A stretch of DNA of 11,409 nt from an uncultured Slackia sp. (GTDB taxonomy: Bacteria > Actinomycetota > Coriobacteriia > Coriobacteriales > Eggerthellaceae). Shown piece after piece: positions 5,913 to 11,409 of this stretch. How positions within the stretch are numbered: the stretch's first letter is position 1; each line of letters begins with the position of its first letter. The stretch spans positions 1 through 11,409 of the forward strand of contig USLD01000028.1 in assembly GCA_900555495.1 (NCBI GenBank), written 5' to 3'. A program made the translations under genes and the position numbers. Under the pieces are notes generated by a model. It was not told where the DNA came from and did no database searches. It saw only the letters and a program-made list of their open reading frames with translations.

Positions 5913-8579
5913 CTATCCCCTTCTTTGCGGACAAGAAATCTCTGGACAATACGAACACGCCGCAGAGGCGAGCGGAAGCGGAGCGATCATGCCCGCCATA
6001 AGACGCTGCAACGCCTCGGCGATGCGCGATTCGGTGGCATCGAGCAAGTCGTGGAAATGCGGACCGAAATCGCCGCGATACACGCATGTTTCGGCGCGAA
6101 GTCCCGGAACATGCGCTGGTTCGATATCGCAGCTCAACGCGCCCGATATCTTCGGGGCCCTGCCGTAACCGACATACAACGCACCGACCACTTCGAATCC
6201 CAAAAGACGTCGCACCGCCTGCGCATATATGAGGGTCTGTACCTTTCCCTGCTTCATGGCCGAGCCCTTGCTCTCGGGCTCGTACAAGTCGTAATCGGCC
6301 GAAAGCGAGCTTTTATAGTCGATGATCACGGCACGGCCGCGCGCGTCGACGTCGATGCGGTCGATTTTGCCTACAAGCTTGCAACCCGCGTAATCGAATG
6401 CCTCATGCACGGTAATTTCGTACTCGAACGCATACGGCTTGAAATCGGGCAGCAAACACGCCTCGCGGTCAAGGAACCGCCTGAGCCTGTCGCACAAGTC
6501 ATCGACTTCGCGCTCTTCATACACGGAAACGGGTACGAGCCTATTGCTCGACGGCTTTCGCTCGAACTGCGATGCGCGTTGCTCTTGAATGACATCGTCC
6601 ATGACCGCCTGCGCTCGACCAAGCGTCGATTCATCGACTTTCGGCGCCACGTTTTCTTGAAAGCGACGGTAGAACTCCTCGAGCACGCCATGGGAAAAAT
6701 CGCCCATCTCGACGGCGCCGAAGCCCTCTTCGATATCGTCGAGGCGAAGGCGGCGCAGGGCGAACCACTTCTGAGGGCATTCGAGATAGCTTTCGATCTG
6801 CGACGCCGAAAAGCAGGGCTCGTCCACGATTATTCCGCCCTTGCCGACGCGCGGCAGCATGATCGCCTTCTTCGCAGCGTCGGATGCGATGCGCGCGATA
6901 GTGGGCGCATCGACGCATGCGGCGCATTCAGGCCCCTCCGCGCGCAACGATGCGTTCGCCTGTAGCTGTTCTTCGCCGCGCTCCAAAAGCCCTTCCAACA
7001 GGCATGGAGGCAGTGTATAGCGATTGTCGACCTCGTCGGCATCGGTAGGATCGGCCCGGAAGCAATCGACGAATTCTTCCACCGTAGCGGCAGGATACGT
7101 GGGGCCCGCGGAATCATCGTTCAGGCAGCGTTCGACCACCAAGGCATCCTGCGCTTTTTCGACCGCAGAGGCGAAGGCGCGGCGCAGGTCGTCAAGCGCA
7201 TAGCGAGGGCGCGCGACCCCGAGGTCGGCCGCAAACGCGACTGCGGCGTCATCGGCGTTTTTGACCGGGAAAGAAACGTTGTCCATATCGCACATAATCA
7301 CGGTGTTCCATACGCGATCCCCCGCCGCCTCGATGCTGCGGGCATCCACGATCAAAACATCCGGCACGGCAGACGAACTGGCGCGCGATGCGTCGACACG
7401 TTGAGCGTCGACCACCTCGACGACCGCACGGGCGTCGGCTCCCACGCATCGAGCCGCCGCCATGGCATCGCGCAAGGCGCCGATGGCGGCAAGCTGCTCA
7501 GAAACGACCGATTCGTCGCCGCCGAACGAACGCGCCCTGTCCTCGAAATATCCGAGCAGAGCGTCGGCATCGACCGAATCGACCAGTTCTTCGAAATATT
7601 CGAACGCGCGAGATCTGCTGCGCATTTTTTCAAGGCACGCCTCGCGGGCCATAAGTCTGTCGGAACGAAGCCAGGCGTCGAAATCGTACGCATCGGCGCT
7701 GTTCAAACCCGAGAACGGATTGAGCAGGAAATCAGCGCAGGATTCTTTGTCGGCCTCAAGCCCATGCACGATAGCATGCGCCGCGAAATACGCGCGACCG
7801 AAATGGGTATCGCGGAAAGGCCGACACGCACTGACGGCGCATTCGATTCCCTTGCGCTCGAGGGCGTCTGCCAGCGATTCGTACAGCGCGAACGGATCGC
7901 GCGCCGTCACGAGAACGCTGCCTTTATCTGCATATCGAGCGATGGCGTCAACGAGAAGGAACGGTTCGGCATACCTTCCCGAAGGAAACGCGAATCGAAG
8001 CTCGACGCCCTCTTTCGGCTTGACGATGCGCCCCCCGAACGACGAGCGCGACTCGACGCGGGCAAAACGCGCATCGGCGAGCTTGCGCTGCGCCGCCGTC
8101 AGAACGGCATCGTAGACAATCGCCTCGTCGGCGCCCTTCGTTCCCACAACGCGACCGGCCATGAGACGGCATGCGCGACCGCCGTCGACAAGCGATGCAC
8201 CGGCAAGCACCTCTTCGTATCGGCGCAACGCCTCCACGAGCGGCTCGAAACGCTCGGCGACCTTTCGGCTCCCGTTCAGGGCTTCTTCGAATTCATCGGA
8301 GCCGAGCGCTTCATCGGCAAGGCGGGCCAAAAGACGCGCCATACCGAGCGAGCGCGGGAGATCGGGGCACGCGCACGACTCGAGCGCGACGTACAGCGCC
8401 ATGATTCGCTGCGCGCTCGACGCGATTCTTCTGCCGTCTCCTTCGAGCGACCAAACATCCGCCACCCACGCGCTCACGGACGAAACGGCCGTGGCGAACG
8501 AGTACGGGTCGCCCGACGCCGCATGACGACGTCTGAAAGCAAGCGCTTGCGCGCTATTGGGAAACAAAACGGTCAACAC
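5913..8579 (-). CDS. addB: AddB-like subunit: inactivated helicase plus Fe-S PD-(D/E)XK nuclease
   Basis: This is the partner of AddA, with a nuclease domain that would act on the other strand. In the 888 residues the C-terminal half is diagnostic. SASQIESYLECPQKWF (591-606) gives Cys601, and CSYCPEISC (875-883) gives Cys875, Cys878 and Cys883. Together these make the four-cysteine Fe-S staple known from Bacillus AddB, here spaced CX2CX4C. Between them are nuclease residues: GDFSH (His630), FEYEI (719-722), GKIDRID (Asp740) and IDYKSS (Asp754, Lys756). The N-terminal half resembles a decayed helicase. MLTVLFPNSAQALAF stands where AddB usually carries a Walker A loop, and there is no GxGKT. 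The protein is shorter than Bacillus AddB (~1166). The GTG at 8579 is preceded by a strong ribosome site, AAGGAGG, 8 nt upstream, which decides the start over the adjacent TTG. It is the first gene of the addB-addA operon. A generic RecB-family exonuclease is the alternative, but the position next to addA favours AddB. Confidence 0.87.
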   Translation of the reverse strand: MLTVLFPNSAQALAFRRRHAASGDPYSFATAVSSVSAWVADVWSLEGDGRRIASSAQRIMALYVALESCACPDLPRSLGMARLLARLADEALGSDEFEEALNGSRKVAERFEPLVEALRRYEEVLAGASLVDGGRACRLMAGRVVGTKGADEAIVYDAVLTAAQRKLADARFARVESRSSFGGRIVKPKEGVELRFAFPSGRYAEPFLLVDAIARYADKGSVLVTARDPFALYESLADALERKGIECAVSACRPFRDTHFGRAYFAAHAIVHGLEADKESCADFLLNPFSGLNSADAYDFDAWLRSDRLMAREACLEKMRSRSRAFEYFEELVDSVDADALLGYFEDRARSFGGDESVVSEQLAAIGALRDAMAAARCVGADARAVVEVVDAQRVDASRASSSAVPDVLIVDARSIEAAGDRVWNTVIMCDMDNVSFPVKNADDAAVAFAADLGVARPRYALDDLRRAFASAVEKAQDALVVERCLNDDSAGPTYPAATVEEFVDCFRADPTDADEVDNRYTLPPCLLEGLLERGEEQLQANASLRAEGPECAACVDAPTIARIASDAAKKAIMLPRVGKGGIIVDEPCFSASQIESYLECPQKWFALRRLRLDDIEEGFGAVEMGDFSHGVLEEFYRRFQENVAPKVDESTLGRAQAVMDDVIQEQRASQFERKPSSNRLVPVSVYEEREVDDLCDRLRRFLDREACLLPDFKPYAFEYEITVHEAFDYAGCKLVGKIDRIDVDARGRAVIIDYKSSLSADYDLYEPESKGSAMKQGKVQTLIYAQAVRRLLGFEVVGALYVGYGRAPKISGALSCDIEPAHVPGLRAETCVYRGDFGPHFHDLLDATESRIAEALQRLMAGMIAPLPLASAACSYCPEISCPQRRG

Positions 8580-8587
8580 TTGAACGG

Positions 8588-8614
8588 CCTCCTTCGTATC
8601 GGAAGTCCATTATA
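8588..8614 (-). promoter_or_regulatory. addBA ribosome site and -10 promoter element
   Basis: On the minus strand a perfect TATAAT (8609-8614) lies about 30 nt upstream of the addB GTG, and the strong Shine-Dalgarno AAGGAGG (8588-8594) is 8 nt from it. The predicted leader is about 23 nt. No good -35 box sits at the usual 16-18 nt spacing, so the promoter may be weak or activator-dependent. Confidence 0.6.
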
Positions 8615-8687
8615 GCGCACAGGCGGCTTCGATAATGCTATTTTCAAACATTTGTTCGTAATTCAGATAGCCGTTTACGAAGGTTCG

Positions 8688-8738
8688 AAAAAGAAAACCC
8701 CTCCGCGCAGATATACGAAACTGCAGAGCGGAGGGGTT
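8688..8738 (-). terminator. Rho-independent terminator after the NifU-like gene
   Basis: This is a long GC-rich hairpin. AACCCCTCCGC (8696-8706) pairs perfectly with GCGGAGGGGTT (8728-8738), and GCAG/CTGC extends the stem inside across a 3-nt bulge. On the minus strand it ends in a TTTTCTTTTT tract (8688-8697). It lies about 55 nt beyond the stop codon and separates this unit from addBA. Confidence 0.92.
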
Positions 8739-8792
8739 CGACGCCTCGTCAGCGGACCGATAAGGCGCAACATTCATTCGAGCGGTTTTCGC

Positions 8793-9023
8793 CTACGCAG
8801 GAACGACCTTGGTAACACCCGGGACATGCTCCTTGAGGATGCGCTCGACGCCGTTGGCGAGGGTCATCTGGCTCATGGGGCAGCCCTTGCAGGCACCCTG
8901 AAGCTCGACTACCACGACGCCGTCTTCCTGCACGTCGACCAGGGCGACGTCGCCGCCGTCAGCCTGAAGGCTGGGACGGATCAGATCGAGAACGCGGCTG
9001 ACCTGTGCTTTATCGATAGCCAT
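8793..9023 (-). CDS. NifU-like (Nfu-type) Fe-S cluster scaffold domain protein
   Basis: The 76 residues are a stand-alone Nfu domain, which holds a [4Fe-4S] cluster between two subunits and hands it to client proteins. The typical pattern is complete: VLDLIRPSLQADGGDVALVDV at the start, then LQGACKGCPMSQMTL with the cluster-binding CXXC (Cys45, Cys48), and a final VPGVTKVV. There is no NifU N-terminal IscU-like domain and no A-type domain as in E. coli NfuA, so the protein is just the scaffold module. The start is well supported by AAAAGGAG (9031-9038) 7 nt upstream of the ATG at 9023. It stands alone between two terminators (after dfx and after itself). A weak -10 candidate (TACAAT or TATTCT) lies upstream, but no firm promoter could be assigned. 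Its clients here could include the Fe-S proteins NifJ and AddB, but that is inference. Confidence 0.93.
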   Translation of the reverse strand: MAIDKAQVSRVLDLIRPSLQADGGDVALVDVQEDGVVVVELQGACKGCPMSQMTLANGVERILKEHVPGVTKVVPA

Positions 9024-9120
9024 ATCGATACTCCTTTTCGATCAAAGAATACGAATCGTTGGAATTGTATCCCGATTCGGCGCGCCGCGTGACGACAGGC
9101 GCGACACATTCGGGAGATGA

Positions 9121-9151
9121 TACAAAACGCGCCGCCCTTGCGAGCGGCGCG
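9121..9151 (-). terminator. Rho-independent terminator after dfx
   Basis: A perfect 8-bp stem, CGCGCCGC (9128-9135) with GCGGCGCG (9144-9151), has an 8-nt loop. On the minus strand it is followed by TTTTGTA (9121-9127). It lies 12 nt beyond the dfx stop codon. Confidence 0.87.
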
Positions 9152-9163
9152 AAATCGTGCGGC

Positions 9164-9544
9164 TTAGAGCTCGTTGACCCACAGACCGTGCAGGTTGCAG
9201 TACTCGTACACCTTGACGGCGGCGTCGCCCTCGGCCAGAACGAACTCGGCCTTCGGCTCGTTCTCGGCGGTGAGCTGAGCGACCTGGTAGCCCTTCTCGG
9301 TGACCAGGACGACGAACTGAATGAGGTGCTCCTCGGTCATGGGATGCTCGACCTCGCCGACCTTGACGCGGACGTTGGCGCCCTCGACCTCGACGACGGG
9401 AACGTGTTTCTCGACGGCGGCGTCGACGAAACCGGCGACAAGCTCGACCATCTTCTCGCCGCAGCACATCACGGGAACGCCGGCGTCGACGACCTTGATG
9501 ACGATATTGCCGCAGTGCTCGCACTTGAAGAACTTGATATCCAT
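9164..9544 (-). CDS. dfx: Desulfoferrodoxin, class II superoxide reductase
   Basis: The protein reduces superoxide to hydrogen peroxide in the cytoplasm of anaerobes without producing oxygen, using electrons from rubredoxin or similar donors. It has 126 residues, the usual length for the two-iron class. The N-terminal desulforedoxin domain carries all four iron-binding cysteines (Cys8 and Cys11 in CEHC, Cys27 and Cys28 in MCCGEKM). The catalytic domain has the His4Cys site: His47 in EKHVP, His67 and His73 in EHPMTEEH, and Cys116 and His119 in CNLHGLW. Lys46 and Glu45 correspond to the conserved Glu-Lys pair next to the active iron. The ATG at 9544 is preceded by AAGGGGG 7-8 nt upstream. The gap to lgt is only 44 nt, so dfx may be cotranscribed with it. 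A 10-bp inverted repeat in that gap could be a regulatory site or attenuator. dfx has its own terminator downstream. Confidence 0.96.
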   Translation of the reverse strand: MDIKFFKCEHCGNIVIKVVDAGVPVMCCGEKMVELVAGFVDAAVEKHVPVVEVEGANVRVKVGEVEHPMTEEHLIQFVVLVTEKGYQVAQLTAENEPKAEFVLAEGDAAVKVYEYCNLHGLWVNEL

Positions 9545-9579
9545 GTTGTTGCCCCCTTAATAAAGCAATCTTGTTTACA

Positions 9580-9612
9580 CCCGATATGTTACTTCTTTTG
9601 TGACATATCGGG
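9580..9612. repeat. Perfect 10-bp inverted repeat at the lgt 3' end, upstream of dfx
   Basis: CCCGATATGT (9580-9589) and ACATATCGGG (9603-9612) are exact reverse complements separated by 13 nt. The element straddles the last codons and stop codon of lgt and ends 36 nt upstream of the dfx start. On the minus strand the next bases are TGTAAACAAG, not a T tract, so it is a poor intrinsic terminator. A protein operator, an RNA stem between two cotranscribed genes, or a leaky terminator are all possible. Confidence 0.6.
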
Positions 9613-10383
9613 AAGCCCCTCTTGAGGCAGCTTCATTGTAACCGCATAAATCAACAAAGCCACACCCGCGATTATCAAAGGAACCGAAAGAAGCTGCCCC
9701 ATGGTCAGCCAATCGCCCCAGAGATATCCCAGCTGGGCATCGGGTTCGCGGATGAACTCGACCAGGAAGCGAAACGTTCCATACATGATGAGGAACAGCC
9801 CGATGAACGTGCCGCGCGGACGCGGCGGCGTCTTGCGGGACAGCGCGAAGAGCACGCAGAAAATCACGATGCCTTCGAGGACCGCTTCGTAAAGCTGTGA
9901 CGGATGGCGCGGCATGGATCCGGCGGCCCCGCCGAACACCACGCCCCACGGCAGGTCGGTCGGCGCTCCCCACAGTTCGCCGTTGACGAAATTCGCGCAG
10001 CGGCCGAAGAACAAGCCGATCGCACCGCCGACCGCGCCCATGTCGGCTAGCGTGAGAAAGGGAATGTGGGTGATCTTCGATGCGACGAAGCCGCCCAGAA
10101 GAACACCGATCAAGCCGCCGTGGAAGCTCATGCCTCCCTTGTTGAAGGCGAGGATCTGATCGGGATGCTGCAGGTAATAGCCGTCGCCGTAGAAAAGCAC
10201 GTAGCCGAGCCTTCCGCCCAGGATGACGCCGAGCACGACGCAGATGACGATCGTGAAGAACGCATCATCCCCCACCCTTACGCGCCAGCGGCGCGAAAGG
10301 TCGAGCAGCACGACGGCCGCGCAGATGAAGCCCGCCACGTAAGCAAGCCCATACCAGCGCACCTGGAACGGCCCGATCGCCAC
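9589..10383 (-). CDS. lgt: Prolipoprotein diacylglyceryl transferase, 5' end missing
   Basis: Lgt moves diacylglycerol from phosphatidylglycerol to the lipobox cysteine of prelipoproteins in the cytoplasmic membrane. Counting from the GTG at 10383, 264 residues are visible with six to seven hydrophobic segments. The family motifs are all present: VRWYGLAY (8-15), GGRLGYVLFY (56-65), GGMSFHGGLIG (83-93, His88), the Lgt signature GRCANFVNGELWG (127-139, Arg128, Asn131, Glu136), RHPSQLYE (159-166) and RFLVEFIREPD (205-215, Arg205, Glu209). Compared with E. coli Lgt the first ~16 residues, normally ending in a DPVxxxIGP-like stretch, are absent. The GTG is probably an internal Val codon: there is no ribosome site, and an in-frame TAG lies just upstream (10396-10398). 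At the same point the sequence turns into a pnp fragment on the other strand. The gene is therefore read as truncated by a sequence join, not as a natural short Lgt. dfx follows 44 nt downstream. Confidence 0.93.
   Translation of the reverse strand: MAIGPFQVRWYGLAYVAGFICAAVVLLDLSRRWRVRVGDDAFFTIVICVVLGVILGGRLGYVLFYGDGYYLQHPDQILAFNKGGMSFHGGLIGVLLGGFVASKITHIPFLTLADMGAVGGAIGLFFGRCANFVNGELWGAPTDLPWGVVFGGAAGSMPRHPSQLYEAVLEGIVIFCVLFALSRKTPPRPRGTFIGLFLIMYGTFRFLVEFIREPDAQLGYLWGDWLTMGQLLSVPLIIAGVALLIYAVTMKLPQEGLPDMSQKK
10362..10383. other. Probable chimeric junction between lgt and pnp
   Basis: These ~22 bases read sensibly on both strands. The minus strand gives lgt codons for AIGPFQV, and the plus strand gives pnp codons for WNGPIAT. 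To the left only lgt continues and to the right only pnp continues, and each gene is missing its 5' part. A shared short string of this size is what joins unrelated sequences in k-mer assembly or in microhomology-driven amplification chimeras. Confidence 0.75.
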
Positions 10384-11409
10384 GACGAACGTCGCCTATG
10401 TCGGCGGCCAGTACGTCATCAACCCCTCTGCCGAGCAGCGCAGCGCCTCCGAGTGCTTCGTGTGCATCGCCTCAACGTTCGAGAAGGTCGTCATGATCGA
10501 GACCGAGGCCAAGGAAGCCCCGGAGAGCACCGTGCTCGAGTGCATCCGCATCGCCCATGAGACGAACATGGAGGTCGTGAAGTTCATCAACACCATCGTC
10601 GAGACCATTGGCAAGCCGAAGTTCACGTTTGAAAAGGCAGCCGTCAACCACGACCTGCTCGACGATCTGTGCGCCTATGGCATGAACCAGATCGAATATG
10701 CCCTCGACACCGACGACAAGAACGTCCGCGAGGAGCGCCTGACCGCGGCCCGCCGCGATTTCGCCGACAAGTTCGCCGAAAAGTATGAGGACTTCGACGT
10801 CAACATCGAGGTCTGCCTGTATAAGATGCAGAAGAAGGTCGTCAAGAAGTGGCTGCTCGAGGGCAAGCGCGTCGACGGCCGCCAGATGGACGAGATCCGC
10901 CCGCTCGACGCCGAGGTCGGCGTTCTGCCGCGCGTCCACGGCTCCGGCCTGTTCTCCAGAGGCCAGACGCAGGTCCTGTCCATCTGCACGCTCAACACAC
11001 TGTCCGCCGCGCAGAAGCTCGACACCATCTATCCGGAAGAGACGAAGCGCTATATCCACCACTACAACTTCCCGTCGTTCTCCACCGGCGAGGCCAGAGC
11101 AAGCCGCTCCACCTCCCGCCGCGAGATCGGCCATGGCTCCCTCGCCGAGAAGGCCCTGCTGCCTGTGATCCCGAGCGTTGAGGAGTTCCCGTATGCCATC
11201 CGTGTCGTCTCCGAGGTCCTGTCCTCCAACGGCTCGACGTCGCAGGCCTCCATCTGCGGCTCCACGCTGGCACTGATGGACGCCGGTGTTCCCATCAAGC
11301 GCCCGGTCGCCGGCATTTCCTGCGGCCTCATCTCCGATCAGGAGACCGGCGCATGGCGCACGTTCACGGACATCCAGGGCGTGGAAGACTTCCACGGCGA
11401 GATGGACTT
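10364..11409 (+). CDS. pnp: Polynucleotide phosphorylase, internal fragment (both ends missing)
   Basis: PNPase degrades RNA 3' to 5' phosphorolytically in the cytoplasm. The frame is open through the window edge and encodes 348 codons of it. WNGPIATTNVAYVGGQYVINP at the left matches the segment around residue 145-165 of E. coli PNPase, so about 145 codons including the start are absent. Next come the end of the first RNase PH-like domain, the helical linker, GKRVDGR, then the second RNase PH-like domain with LPRVHGSGLFSRGQTQVL, HHYNFPSFSTGE, RREIGHGSLAEKALLPV, the phosphate-site SNGSTSQAS and TDIQGVEDFHGEMDF. The catalytic-Asp region is where the window ends, and the KH and S1 domains would lie beyond. 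There is no start codon or ribosome site at the left. Ala codons are mostly GCC and Ser mostly TCC, whereas addAB favours GCG and TCG. This fits another source genome, but strong expression could also explain it. The protein looks more like a Firmicutes-type PNPase, an impression not tested. Confidence 0.92.

Noticed and set aside
1646..6001. A 1451-codon open frame on the plus strand, plus others at 5649-6965 and 7401-8615
   Set aside because: They lie antisense to addA and addB, which carry full sets of family motifs. GC-rich codon bias on one strand leaves the opposite frame free of stops, and the translations are Arg/His-rich with no recognisable domain.
9042..9625. Overlapping frames (9042-9524 minus, 9059-9625 plus) around dfx
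   Set aside because: The dfx frame carries all nine iron ligands at the expected spacing, and the others have no motif.
10472..11395. A 307-codon open frame on the minus strand opposite the pnp fragment
   Set aside because: The plus strand encodes clear PNPase sequence throughout. The minus-strand translation is a low-complexity mirror of it.
1..11409. A CRISPR array, tRNA or rRNA gene, insertion sequence, toxin-antitoxin pair or defence island
   Set aside because: No regularly spaced repeats, tRNA-like cloverleaf, transposase or defence-type gene was seen by eye. vsr and addAB are the only nucleases and fit known repair roles. No undescribed system is supported.

Overview
The window looks like part of the chromosome of a strictly anaerobic, fairly high-GC bacterium. 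The best guess is an actinobacterium of the Coriobacteriia/Eggerthellales type. This rests on GCG- and TCG-rich codon use, the oxygen-sensitive Fe-S enzymology (pyruvate:ferredoxin oxidoreductase, class II desulfoferrodoxin, a stand-alone Nfu domain, an Fe-S AddB) and the general feel of the proteins. No taxonomic marker was tested. Every gene except the one at the right edge is on the minus strand, so the genes read from right to left.

In transcription order the minus-strand genes are: lgt (lipoprotein diacylglyceryl transferase, 5' end broken at 10383); dfx (superoxide reductase); a 76-residue NifU-like Fe-S scaffold domain; addB and addA (a two-gene recombination helicase-nuclease operon with a 4-nt gap); a four-helix membrane protein of unknown function; vsr (T:G mismatch endonuclease, no adjacent methylase); and the first 277 codons of nifJ, which runs off the left edge. 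Convincing hairpin-plus-T-tract terminators follow dfx, the NifU-like gene and addA, and a weaker one follows vsr. The genes are therefore mostly short independent units, with addBA the only clear operon.

The right-hand 1.05 kb (about 10362 to 11409, plus strand) is an internal piece of polynucleotide phosphorylase. It lacks its first ~145 codons and runs off the window. lgt loses its first ~16 codons at the same place, and a stretch of about 20 bases fits both genes. This is most simply a false join between two sequences (assembly or amplification chimera), possibly from different organisms, rather than a biological locus.

The genes form no single system. They cover central anaerobic metabolism, oxidative stress defence, Fe-S handling, DNA break and mismatch repair, and lipoprotein processing. 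I found no CRISPR array, tRNA, rRNA, insertion sequence or phage gene, and no evidence of an undescribed multi-gene system. The items most worth a second look are the lgt/pnp junction, a consensus promoter that would give a leaderless mRNA for the membrane protein, and a perfect inverted repeat between lgt and dfx.
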